64,000 nucleotides of DNA from Rhizophagus clarus (Eukaryota; Glomeromycota; Glomeromycetes; Glomerales; Glomeraceae), in NCBI GenBank assembly GCA_015698045.1, contig BLAL01000005.1, positions 248,001 through 312,000 of the forward strand, read 5' to 3'. Position numbers and translations under genes: made by a program. A model generated the notes under the pieces. It was given only the letters and a program-made list of their open reading frames with translations. It made no database searches and was not told where the DNA came from. Shown here one piece after another: positions 52,855-64,000 of the stretch; position 1 is the stretch's first letter; every line of letters starts with the position of its first letter.

Positions 52855-53103
52855 TTGAAAGAAAAAAAAATGAATTTGTTTTTGGTATTTTCAACATCCG
52901 TAAATCATATAAATCTCAATTTCATTTTCGCGGTTTTGTTGTTAACTTTTGAGGTCTTATGGACATTTTGTTTAACCGTAATTACAATTTACTTTGTTGG
53001 AGGATGTTTATGGGATTTAGGAAATGAAGCGATAAATAGTGAGATTAACAACGATCCGAAGGTTTTGACGATGATCGGAAATAGTATGATCGTTACATTA
53101 TAA
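52855..53103 (+). CDS. Small membrane protein, unknown
   Basis: An open frame of 82 residues (or 77 from the Met at 52870, which follows an A-rich leader). Residues about 22-50 (LNFIFAVLLLTFEVLWTFCL, TVITIYFVGG) form one long or two short hydrophobic segments. A polar tail follows (LGNEAINSEINNDPKVLTM). Varied composition in an otherwise low-complexity area supports a real short gene or a single exon. No family recognised. Confidence 0.4.
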   Translation: MKEKKMNLFLVFSTSVNHINLNFIFAVLLLTFEVLWTFCLTVITIYFVGGCLWDLGNEAINSEINNDPKVLTMIGNSMIVTL

Positions 53104-53348
53104 ATTTACGGGATGTTTTATACGAGAGTAGTGGTTTTACTTTTAAGGTTAATCAAAATTCTTTGAGATTGTAGGATTGGTGACGGATTGGTGACTGATT
53201 GGTGTAAAGAAATGTAAATTTCGATCTTCTAGTGCCTTAAGAGAAACAAAAATAGTTATAGGTCATTTAGATATATAACAAGTTCGCCAATCATTTTTTT
53301 TTTAATTATTTGTAATTATTTTTAAAATTATTAAAAATATATATAATG

Positions 53349-53379
<31 letters not shown>

Positions 53380-54639
53380 TTTTAAAAATCATATCCGATA
53401 ATTTTTTTATTTTTTTTCATCGGAGATTTATTAATTGTTACTGTACATCAATTAAAATCAAGTTTTTTTTTAGAAAAATAAAAGGGAATAATATTAACCG
53501 TTGTTCCAATCAAAATTTAGAACGTATATATACCTATGTTTGATAAACCTATTAACGTAGGTTACACGAAACCTGCAGAAATTTTTCGTTGCACGGAGAG
53601 AATGATTTGATTTTTTAATGACGTTACCAATTTAAATCAAATCTTTATCCGCTCATTTAAAAAAAAAACAATATTTTTTTTTCATTTATTTGTTTCAATT
53701 TAGATTGATTTAATTAAAGTTTTTTTTTTTTTTTTTGATTTTTCTGATTTTTCTTTGTTACAATTATAACAACAATAAATCAATTAAATCTTTTAAGATG
53801 TGATTATTACGATTTATATTTATCATTTACAAATCACAAATTTAAAAATATGTAAACGCAAAGATAGTGAATCCCACTCTATTTTTTGCATTATTTTTTG
53901 CATATTCGAACGTGCTATTTTCTCCACACAAACAAAATACTCCACATAAATACATTGTCTCTACTTCTCCATCTCACGTTTCACACATCTTCGAACTTTT
54001 TTTTTTGATATTCTTTGTTTCTTTCTTATTATATTATGCATTGACACGAGATGATTTACATATTTAAATTCATTCATTTCTTGTATATACATTTTTTTTT
54101 TTATAAAGTATTCATCTGGTATCAAAGCTCGAGCGACAATCAATTTCACTATATTTGTCTTAATAATGTGAAAAAAGTTTTTGAAGAACAGGATTATCGA
54201 AACAATCAAACTTATTATTCGAAAAAAAAAAAAAAAAATTTTTTTTTTTAAAGAAGTTTAGAAGATAAAAAAAAAATATGAAATCATCTAATTGCCATAT
54301 TGATTTTTATTGAAAAAAAAAAAAAAAATATCAAACAATATAATTATATTATTTATTTACAATGAAAGAACTACACTACTGAAAAGAGGAAAAATAAAGA
54401 GAAAAATTTTTCTTTTTTGTCGAAAGACGGTTAAAATAAAGAAAAATAATCCCCTGATTTTCTTTAAAAAAAGGAAACATATAATTTAAAAAAAAAAACT
54501 GAAATTACTAAAAGGATAAAAAATGATAATTTTGCGGAGAAATAAAATACTGGAGAAATTACTCACAAACAAATAATAAAATTCATAATCAAAACAATTA
54601 AACATAAATTATGTAAATGTATGTATGCAAGTGAAAATC

Positions 54640-54670
<31 letters not shown>

Positions 54671-55565
54671 TCTGATCAACTCTGATAACATAAAGGTAGC
54701 ATCAGAAAGTTCTATTATACAAGGCTGAAAGATAATATATTATTCTTTCTTTTCTGATTATTCTCAAAGATTATAATCATTATCCCGTGAAGAATCCATT
54801 AAAGTTTCTTTGAATCAAGTTTTTCTTACAATAAAGACAATCGAAATATGAAATAATGGAGCATCGGGTAAGTCTAAACGGTATTTTCAAATGACAGTGC
54901 GGAATAAAATGTATAGATGTGGTAAAGTCTTACCGATTTCTTGTTTCAATCAGGTAATTAATTTACTTGGTTAGAACTTTTATAAATCTACCTGTCAATA
55001 TCTGTTTATATATATATGTATGCATCATCATTATATGCATTAATATATGAAAGAAAATCATAATATATATACAAACTGTAGTAAACAAATGAATATTCCG
55101 GAATAAATAATAGAATATTACAGTAATTAATTAATTAATTTGATTGATTAATTAATTAGTTGTTGTAGTCATTCTAAAATAAATTGAGTCACAAGACAAC
55201 TAATGATTTAATATGTATTACCAGGTTTATATTCTGGTTATTATACTCGTTTAAAATGTATTTATGTGATGTAATATTTTTGTATTACCCTTGATGTTAA
55301 TAAAAAGGGGGGAAATCATTTCTTTTAATCGTCATTTTTAATTAAATTTTTTCATATAAAAAAGATTAAATAAAATCCCTTCTCCTAAAAAAAAAAAATA
55401 TTTATCGTTGGTTGATTCTTACATTTTTTTTCTTTAAATTATCAATTTTTTTTTTATTTTAAAATACTTTTCCTTCTGTTTAAAAGAAATCTTGAAACTT
55501 TTTGAAACTTTTTGAAAAAAACAAAACACCCTTCTAAAAACAATCAAATTCATAATAAATAAAAA
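53104..55565. other. Intergenic region upstream of the kinase-like gene
   Basis: A/T-rich with (TA)n at 53355-53380 and poly-A/T at 53720, 54220-54250, 54310 and 54640-54666. The segment 54667-54960 is less A/T-biased and contains ACTCTGATCAACTCTGATAAC; it may be an unrecognised RNA or promoter element. Its minus strand runs into the 27-base A tract, which would read as a T run. No gene is supported. Confidence 0.5.
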
Positions 55566-57282
55566 ATGACTGAAGTAATTAATGTATCCACAAGTATCTC
55601 AAGTTTATTATTAATGAAACACGAAGAATACTTCTCAAGATCACAACAATCATATTCTAATGCCGTCGAAGAAATTGCAACACAAATGAACATAGAATTC
55701 GTTAATTTCAACGAATTTAGTGATATTAACGAATTTAGAAGTGATTTGTATGGTGATAATGTAAGAAAGGCTACCTGGGGAAAAAAGTCGAGACCTGTTA
55801 TTTTAAGATCTGTTCCTGGTTATAGTATTGAGGACCATCATAAGAAATTAACTGAAGAGGTATACTTCTTAGAGATGATAATATCTTTACATTACATTAC
55901 ATATTAACTAATATATTTCCCCACATTGTAATATATTTCTTCCCCCACTTTCCTTGTATCCCGATTTTAGATTCGTCGCTCTAAATTAAATTTAGATTGT
56001 GAGAACATAATACAATTACTTGCAATAACTGAAGGTACATTCGAGTTTTATATCATGCAGTTTTAATAATGATTAATTGTACCTAATTAATTTTTATTAT
56101 ACTTATAGATCCATCAGAAAAGAATGCCGTACTTGTAATACAACATCCTAAAGATGGTAATTTAAAAAATTACTTATCACAACATAAAAATTTGGAATGG
56201 TCAAAGAAATTAAGTTTAGCCAAAGATATTGCACATGGTATAAGACATTTACATAGATCAGGAATTGCTCATGGAGATTTGGTTAGTACTTTTATCTTCT
56301 TCCATTTTACTTAACAATATTTCTAATCAAAAATTTCTTTTATAGCATGAATTAAATGTTTTTATTGAAGATGGTAAAGCAATTATAAGGGATCCAAGAT
56401 TATTTGGTTTTGAAGATGACGAAACATCATCATCATCAACATTAAATAGTGATGTACTTTCAACGATACCGTTTGTTGACCCACAAGTTATGGGAGATAT
56501 GAAACATAAACCTGACCAACGTTCAGATATTTACAGTTTTGGTGTATTATTGTGGGAATTATCAAGTTGTAAATCACCATTTCATGATACTCCGTTTGGT
56601 AATGGAAATCAAGTTTTACTTACCATGGCTATAATGGTTAGAAAAACCCGTGAACAACCCGTACCAAATACTCCTGAAGAATATATTCAATTATATCAAC
56701 AATGTTGGGATCATGAACCAGATATGAGACCAAATATTGAACAAGTTTGTGACCAAATAGAAGGTTTCTTATACGATGAACCTGTTTTCACTGGAAAATC
56801 TTTAAGTAATAATGTGTTTATTGCTGGTAAATTATCATTCTATTTCGTAACGTAATTTTTTTTTTTTATATAGTAAAATGATAAATTTTTATATTGGTTT
56901 GTTTTTTTTTTAGACATAAGAGCTTCTTCTGAAGAATCAAGGAAATCTCACGATAACCTTCATCCACCTTCATCATCATCATCACAATTACAATCAACAC
57001 AAAGTCAAATTGACAATGAAAAATCATTACCACAAGCTCCGGGATTTAAATATCAAGATGCTAATTTAAGGTAGATACAAAGTCCTTTATAATTAATTAT
57101 ATATATATATATTTTATTACGTATTAAATTTTTTTTTTTATTGTATATTTAGTGAACCAATATCACCAAAAACATTAGCGAAATTAAATAAAGAAATTGG
57201 AAATTCCGAAAAATCAAAAGGAATTAAAAAATTTAAATCAAAAATATCAAAACTATTTAAGAAAATGTCATGTTTTTCTTAA
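55566..57282 (+). CDS. Kinase-like protein, probable pseudokinase (6 exons)
   Basis: Exons 55566-55859, 55971-56034, 56109-56281, 56346-56826, 56914-57070 and 57153-57282 join in frame into 432 residues. The fold is that of a TKL-type kinase: AKDIAHGIRHLHRSGIAHGDL (split in two here), then PFVDPQVMGD and RSDIYSFGVLLWELSS, then YQQCWDHEPDMRPNIEQV. Key residues are altered: the VAIK lysine position reads PVILRS (Arg81), HRD reads HGD (174-176) although Asn181 is kept, and DFG reads DPR (193-195). The C-terminal 110 residues are Ser/Gln-rich and end in a strongly basic amphipathic stretch with a Cys (KSKISKLFKKMSCFS), a plausible membrane anchor. I infer a scaffold or regulator rather than an active enzyme; residual catalysis cannot be excluded. 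Confidence 0.85.
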
Positions 57283-60200
57283 TTATGTAATTAACCATTT
57301 AATTTTTATATTATTAGTATAATAATTATTATTTTTTCTTTTTTTTTTAAAAAAAAATCAATTTTATTATAATTCTTTTGCAATAATTTACTTGCAGAAA
57401 AAAATTTTCTTTTTCTTCTATATATTTGTGTATTATAGAATTATTTTTTTTTCTCCATAATTTTTTTCATTAATTGTATATTTTTCTTGCATTTTTTCCT
57501 TTTTTTCCTTTTTTTTACTTATCATGCTTGCTTTCCTTTCATGGCAAAAAAAAAAAAAATTTAAATAAAAAAAAAACACTCGTAGCATTCATTCATCATC
57601 AAACTATACTTGTATATTATTATTATTATTATTATGTGAAACACTCGTATATCCATTTATTTTTCCTCATTTCGTCATCTGTATTATTTGTTATTCAATA
57701 AGGGGAATTTTTAAATAAAAAAAAAAACACTTCGTAGAACTCTATATTATTTGTTGTGATTATTGCGTGATTAAGTTAAGGAGACCTGGGCAAAATTTTT
57801 AAATAAAAAAAAAAATCACTCGTAAAATTCATTTTCGATTGTATTATTGCGTGATTCGGTAAGGGGATCTGTTTATCAGTTGTCACACCAATGCGTTGGT
57901 ATAATACAGGTTATAATTTCGAAATAATCATGAAATAAATCCGGTTTCTTTTTAAATAAGGAGATATAAAGTCCGAATTGGGAAACCGGATTTGAATCCG
58001 AAGGGATTAAAAATATTTTTCAGAATCAAAAGTCCAGACATCTAATAAGGAGATCTTTGACGTTGTGTAACTTTCAGGTGCGAAATGTACATGAGAAAAA
58101 AACAATGAAATCTTTTTAGGAAAATTTCTGTTTAAAGCCGGTAACTTTAAAAATAATTAACTCCCAATCATCCCCTTTTTTGTACAAGTTTATGCCGTAC
58201 TTAATAGAGACTTAAAAAGAGATAGAACGCTAAATAAATTATTCACAATGATAAAACAAACAATATGATATTCTATTATGAAAAGAATGATTGATGATTT
58301 AAAGTTTTTTTTCAACAATAGGTGAAAAAATGGAAACGAAATTATGAACTTTAAAAAAGGTTGATGAGAGAAAAAAAAAAATTTTTTTTTTTTTTTCTTT
58401 TTCTTTTTTCCTTTTCGTATCGAACCTAAACTAAAACCAATTCTTATTTTTATTTTTATTTTTTTTTTTCTTTCGGAATGATCTATTTTCGTCCTTATTA
58501 AAAGAATATTTTTTTTTTTTTTTTCTTTTCTTTTCTTTAAAGAATAAATAATAAATGATAATATATTTATATATTTATTGATATCCTAATTCCGAATCAA
58601 AAACCCGATTTTTTTTTTTTCGGACTGATCCATTTTCGTTCTTATTAGAATAAATATATTACTTATCAGTTTTACGATTATTTTTAAAAAAAATCGGATG
58701 ATTTGATAATTTATTCAACAAATTTGGTTATGTTGATACGAAACAAAAAGGGAATGCATCGAGTGTTACAGAAAAAAGCATTGACAAAAAAAATCACCCG
58801 ACTCCATCATCAAGTGATATGCATATTTCGTTATTAGACCCTGAACTTGTTATACAAATTGCATAGAATGATATTCATACTTGGCATTACATAATGCTGG
58901 CCTGAAAAGAACGTGCCTATTTTTACCAATTTACGTATATGTATAGATCGGTCCCTTAAAAAAGTTTTACATATGAAAATTTCCTTAAATTTAATATCTG
59001 AAGTTATAGTCGGGAAAAGATCTGAAAATTCTGAATTGTAATGAAATTATTAAAATGGTAAATAAATAAATATTAAGTATCCCGATGCATAGTACCATAT
59101 TCGTATTTCCCTGGGGTTACGGTTAATACAAGTTAATTGTATAACTTACATATGAAAAACCATTATGCCATATGATTTACATAATTCAACTTAAAAGAAG
59201 CAATGTAACCAATTGCAAGAAATTTTTTTAATGGGATGACATCACGTATCGAGTTAGGAAAATTCTCATAATATAATTATCCTGACAAAAGGTTGGCATT
59301 AAGAAATTAACTATGTCAAAAAATGCAAATAAATTATGTGAAGTCACGTGGTCATAGTAAGTTGCTCTACGATCTCATTCAACTTATATTTATTTCCGCT
59401 CATAATTTTCTCAAGCCGACGTATCGCAACTTGAAAGAAGAATTATTAAGGTATTAACGCAATTAAGAAATATATTTACAAGAAGACGTTTTCGAATTTT
59501 TTTTTACAGCATTTTATTATAATACAAGCAACATAAATCTCATTGCACGTCTTATAAGGTAATTGATGCAGAACATCGACAATATGGGACTGGATCTGGA
59601 GTTATGTTAGGATAATTAATTGCGTTAGTAAAGATAACTAGTTAATGCATGTTATGGTCTGCAGGAATCAGCGTAGAAACGCCATTTCGTTTATTTCGTT
59701 TTGTGAAACAATTCTATGACGAGATCATACGCAAGCTCTGCAATCACCTGCGATTTCAAAACCTACGACGCCATTCGCTCCATCTACTTTCTTCATTCTC
59801 TCAACACTTATTTATGGTGACACAAATGATTAACTTAGCGAAAGCGCCTTTCGTCACTTCATTAATGAATTATTCACATGTAATTTTATATTCTGGAATT
59901 TTCTCCTATATATATCGAAAATGTAGCTGCAAGTCTGCAACAATAATGCGTACGTATATCATTAAAAACAAAACCGCTTCAATAAGCATTTATGACCTTC
60001 ATCACATAAACTATTGATTAGTAAAGCTATTGCATTGAATGTGCATTTGAGCTATGTATCTTGCTCATGATTTTAGGTATTTTCCCACCATTTCTGTTCA
60101 CGTTGTGAGAAATTTTTACTAAATATTTTAACTGGTGTAAATTTTATTTTATAATTTTATAAATTCAATATATGTCCAGAACAAAAAAAAAAATTAACGC

Positions 60201-60350
60201 TATTGTGCATAAAATAATGATAAATTCAAATATATACAGAATAAAAAAAAATATCCTGTACATGATGAAGCTATTATCTTAGTACGCTGATAGTCATTGT
60301 AGCATGCGCTCATATGAACTGAACTTCAGATTGTATTGAAATATAATAAT
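57283..60350. other. Intergenic region with A-tract repeats and a short hairpin
   Basis: Three degenerate copies of TTTAAATAAAAAAAAAACACTCGTA followed by ATTCATT...GATTATTGCGTGATT occur at about 57555-57870. A perfect 12-bp inverted repeat AAATCCGGTTTC (57937-57948) / GAAACCGGATTT (57982-57993) encloses 33 bases. No supported gene. The frame at 59649-60017 has no domain and an erratic composition. Confidence 0.5.
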
Positions 60351-60359
60351 TGCGCATTA

Positions 60360-61923
60360 GATGGCCAGCATTTTGGATCATTCTGAAGATGAAGTGTATA
60401 CCCAAATATCACGAATAGTTAAGTAATTCAGCATATTCAAGAGTCTACTTAAAATGTTCATATAATTCTTTCTAAGTTGAAGTAACTAGAAGCTCAAGAA
60501 TTACTATTGGTTCGCCAGGATATTGAGAAGGTGCTGTAATCACCAGATCAAGACTTCAATTCTTATTGACGAAATCCAATTTGTAAAAATGTGGACAGCT
60601 GCTGCTAGTACCAGGTACTCTTGTTGTTTTATATGAATGTGAGAACGCAAACCATGTCAATATTTAGATCTGTACTCTTTGGTACGTCTTCCGATGGGAG
60701 GATTATGAATACAACAGGCAAGAAATACCGCAAAGATTACTGACGAAAATATCAACTTGATCATTTACTGTAATCAAAGATTCTATACCTACTAGAATCA
60801 AGAATCAAGAATCAACTCTGCGGAGCCTATGATGAACGATCTAAACTCAGTTAGGATTAGGTAAATGCTGCTGCAAATTTTCACATGATATGAAACGAGC
60901 TTGATCATTTTTTAGTTAAGGTCAGAAACACCGACTTAGTAAAAAACGCAATCGCAGAAAGATTCACTGCAGGCATTGCTTCTTCCTTAATCAGGTTCTT
61001 TACTATTCTCTCAAAAGTAGTACGACCATATCATTTATGATGTTGATTCTTAAAAACTCTCCATATATACCAACACGGAATGATATAATTCTCTGAATAA
61101 AATTCAGTCGAAGACTGCCCAAAGGGCACAATTTCGATTGATTTTGATAAATCCGCGGTTCCACTTATCAGTTATGTTTATATTGCTTGTCATTATTTCG
61201 AATTAATTCTCAATTTTCCGTAATGTGTCCTATAGAGAACCCTTAAGAATATGTTTAACTTGCTCTTCTATTAAATATTGACTAATGTTACATAGCGTAG
61301 GTGATCTTCCACCATTGAAACAGCTTCTCGTGATTGTCGTATATTGTTTTTTAATGGCTTTCAATGCGCTCTTAGGCATCCGAACCTATTATAACATCAG
61401 TCGCAATCGTATATTAAGTTAGAGACAACGATTTTAATTTTGTCCAAGTTTTTCATAACACTCTAATAACTTTAGTTCGTTGGAGATAATATGACTAAAA
61501 AATATTACTATTGTTGTTTGTTCATAAACTTGTGTTCACTCCACTGAAATTTCAATCGAGTACGTATCAGAAATTATGCAGTTGAAAATAATAACTAGTT
61601 ACAAACATTTTTGTTACTTTTACAGTAATGGGAAACCAATGTAAACAAAAAGAAAGCACTAACCTTCGATTTTAACAAATATGTGGAGAATGATTTGGGA
61701 AGAGATTCTTTCGGATTTCAAAATATGATAATATTTCATTGCTATCGGAAAGATCAAAACAGGGAATTGTATTATTGTTTCCTATATGGATCTTGTATGC
61801 AACAGACTCGAAGTAATCTTTTTCAGCTTTAATACCAATTGGTTCGTTTTCTTTTATTTTGATAAAGATTATACGTCTGAATATCTTTCCTAGAATCAGA
61901 CAATTGATGTCGATAGAACGCAT
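60360..61923 (-). pseudogene. Crinkler (CRN)-type gene relic, minus strand
   Basis: The N-terminal module is readable at 61923-61672 (83 codons): MRSIDINCLILGKIF, then IKENEPIGI and LSYFEI. This is the ubiquitin-like CRN header with a conserved Cys-Leu near residue 8. About 1 kb of broken sequence follows. Near 60540-60360 is a C-terminal block, PGEPIVILELLVTST then ELYEHF and LEYAELL, with three stops, typical of the nuclease-like C-terminal part of Rhizophagus CRNs. CRN proteins are modular effectors with varied C-termini; fungal ones may act in the host nucleus or in the fungus itself. Stops and missing middle domains make this copy dead. Confidence 0.6.
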
Positions 61924-62465
61924 TTTTCCGTGTTGAAGGAAACGTATGAATTAGCGTATTAGATTTCTGTATTCGTATTATTTGTTCTCATCAAGAAAAC
62001 TTTTTTTAGCCACGGGTCTAGTTCAAATTTGTTGACAATTCATAATATTAACCTAGTAAAGTCCTGCAGAAATTTGCCTTCCATGATCTAGTAAGGTCAT
62101 CAGGAATCTATACAAAAAAGGTTTAGTTTGCAAGATCTGAGATCGCTTCTTTCGCCATAGCTGAAATATCCATATCTTAATTGCGTATCGTCTCGTCCAG
62201 GTTTCAATGTGTTAATAATTATTCTCGTTAACGCTTCCTTCAAACTACGTCAACGAGTTCAGGTGTCTGGGAAAAAAAAAATCTTGGAGTTACTGCGCGT
62301 GTTGCTGGTTAGTATCGTACGAGGTACGACCACTCGTATAACGTAATACTATATCATTTGCTGTATTACGTCACTAGAAAGATGAAGTACTGTATATAAG
62401 GAATAAGGATATATACATACTTTCTCCAGACTCTTTCTTTTAACTTACTAGGCATTATCGTCAAA
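61924..62465. promoter_or_regulatory. Shared divergent upstream region of the two CRN relics
   Basis: 542 bp separate the two start codons. A TATA-like TGTATATAAGG lies at 62391-62401, about 65 bp before the plus-strand ATG. An imperfect palindrome CGTACGAGGTACGACCACTCG lies near 62316-62336. CTAGTAAGGTC / CTAGTAAAGTC is duplicated near 62053 and 62087. Function is inferred from position only. Confidence 0.4.
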
Positions 62466-64000
62466 ATGATATCGTCATTTAATTGTTTACGCGTTTAACG
62501 TTCTTGACAGTCTCTCGGTTGACATTGTTAAAGAAAAAAATAACGAAACCCTATTCGCCAAGCTTGAAAATAGTCAATACGACCTTAAATATTTCAAAAC
62601 TGAGCACCTCAAGGATTATGTCTGTAAAAAGAGAAATGTTGCTGGTTCTGATAGACACGAAGTGAAACTTTGGAAAGTTAATGTCGTTGATGAACTTGAC
62701 TCTAAAGATAAACTTAATGATGAAATGAAGTCTCGACAATTGTTTAGTGACTGTTTTCAACGTGAATTAAACGGTGATCCTGAATTTATAGTGACTAATG
62801 TCCATGTCATCGCTGTTATCCGTAAGTGTCTCCCAACGTTTTACCTCGCGATCAAGAACGTGATACATAACCTTTTGATGGTCGTTGTTTTTTAACTTTT
62901 ATACACAGGATCTCCTTATAAGCGCGTTAAACTGCTAACGATAAAACGAGAAAGATGAAATATTATTGGAACTTTGTATGAATTAAAAAACGCGAAAGTT
63001 CATAATGATTTTCTCTATTTCGGTGATCCTAAGGATTCAAAACCATATATTTTTATCCGCGATTGCTACACTCATTTATATATATTGTCTTTGATAAGTC
63101 AATAAAAAAATTGCGAATTACAGGAAACCCAGGAATTGGGAAGGCATTTTTGGGCTTCTATTTATTTCATCTACTTGCATCAAATGGAAAAACTGTTATA
63201 TATCGTAAAGTCGACAATCATCCACTTCTATTCTATGATAATGAAGTCTTATTCGCTAAAAATCTTTTTGTTTCTTTGACCACCTGTGTAACCTGGTATA
63301 TAGTAGATGGTCAACCTCCGATTAATTATGTTGCTAAGACGATTCTCTTGGGTTCGCCTCTGAAGAGTTATTACAAAAACTTTGATAAGACGGAGGGGAG
63401 ATAGAAGTACGATACATGCCGGTGTGGGATTTTGATGAGATCGAAAAATGCAGGGACATGATATTTAGTGATCTTGGGAAAAATTATGTTAAGGATTTGT
63501 TTTTGAAGTGGGTGGAATTTCTCGTTTTGTCTTAGAACTTGCTAAGAACGAAATTGAACAAGCTAAGCTTAAAGATGCAATCGGTATATGCGGGGAACGC
63601 ATATTTAAATATATTGGTCAAAGCGAGTCTCACAAAGACATAAGTCACATGTTACTACATATCGTCACAAACACCCCCAACTGAGAACGATGACGACGAA
63701 ATGGATGTCGATGAAGAGGAAGTGCTTGAGGCACAAAAACCTTTTACGCGAAAAATTATAAAATTTGCGTCACAGTATGTGAGTGAAAAGGTGATTGATA
63801 AATTAGAGGGACATTAAGGGAAAGATTACAACATGAGTCGTTTGCAGCTTTGAAAGGCGAGGAAAGTAATCAATACCTGGGCAAATGTTTCGAACAGATT
63901 TGTCACCGGATTTTGCGAAGTGGGAAGACTCTTAATTATCGTTCTTTAGAATCTGATGATGCATCAACTCTCTCTATAATTGTGCCAAGAAAAGACACTT
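62466..64000 (+). pseudogene. Crinkler (CRN)-type gene with P-loop NTPase module, broken and truncated by window end
   Basis: ATG at 62466 opens a CRN header that shifts frame near 62500. DSLSVDIVKEKNNETLF and VKLWKVNVVDEL follow (to about 62700). A possible intron is 62822-62908 (GTAAGT...CACAG). A stop lies at 62955-62957. The P-loop domain reads RITGNPGIGKAF (63117-63150; the usual GKT/S is GKA) with a Walker-B-like WYIVDGQPP near 63290-63320 and ILLGSPLKSYYKNFDK at 63340-63390. RYMPVWDFDEIEKC, VLELAKNE, an acidic stretch (ENDDDEMDVDEEE) and RSLESDDAS continue to the window edge. Frame changes near 63080, 63395, 63500, 63680 and 63815 show it is decayed. Family role: NTPase plus nuclease-like effector. 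Confidence 0.75.

Noticed and set aside
59649..60017. 122-codon plus-strand frame
   Set aside because: No recognisable domain, irregular composition, no splice or neighbour support; kept only as a possibility.

Overview
The window looks like AT-rich nuclear DNA of an arbuscular mycorrhizal fungus close to Rhizophagus irregularis (Glomeromycotina). Four things point there. Genes have many short GT-AG introns. Long poly-A and poly-T tracts are common. There is a decayed Crinkler (CRN) gene pair with the P-loop module, and a decayed kinase gene of the type expanded in Rhizophagus. The species name is an inference from these families. I found no tRNA, rRNA or CRISPR array.

Bases 1-29,200 are a transposon graveyard. 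Two copies of one CACTA-like element can be bounded exactly: 555-5293 (TSD CTC) and 8516-18351 (TSD TTA). The right end of a third copy occupies 1-56. Each full copy carries, on the minus strand, three exons of a SANT/Myb-like protein. Copy 1 keeps many CpGs and clean splicing. Copy 2 has lost its CpGs through C-to-T and G-to-A changes. A pogo/Tigger-like transposon (8692-14174) sits inside copy 2. That transposon itself contains a hAT-type element with 8-bp TSDs, a TTAA-flanked palindromic element, and an element with 10-bp TSDs that holds a further MITE and a 33-bp satellite. Further right are Tc1-like foldback elements, a pogo-like MITE and a dead Tc1/IS630-type DDE transposon (24463-27344).

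Bases 29,200-58,000 are gene-bearing. In order: a small unknown protein (32063-32290); an eight-exon PX-domain AGC kinase of SGK3 type (37420-40487, plus); a seven-exon DHA1-type MFS transporter (42515-44779, minus, convergent with the kinase); a kinase pseudogene (48755-50107, minus) with a MITE inside; a small membrane-protein ORF (52855-53103); and a six-exon kinase-like gene (55566-57282, plus) whose ATP-binding lysine, HRD and DFG motifs are all degraded, so probably a pseudokinase.

Bases 60,350-64,000 hold two head-to-head decayed CRN genes, one on each strand from a shared 540-bp upstream region. The plus-strand copy runs off the window.

The two intact intron-rich enzymes and the transporter reassemble in frame across every intron. 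The repeats, CRNs and TKL-like kinase relic are the fast-evolving part. All calls come from reading the sequence; no database search was run.
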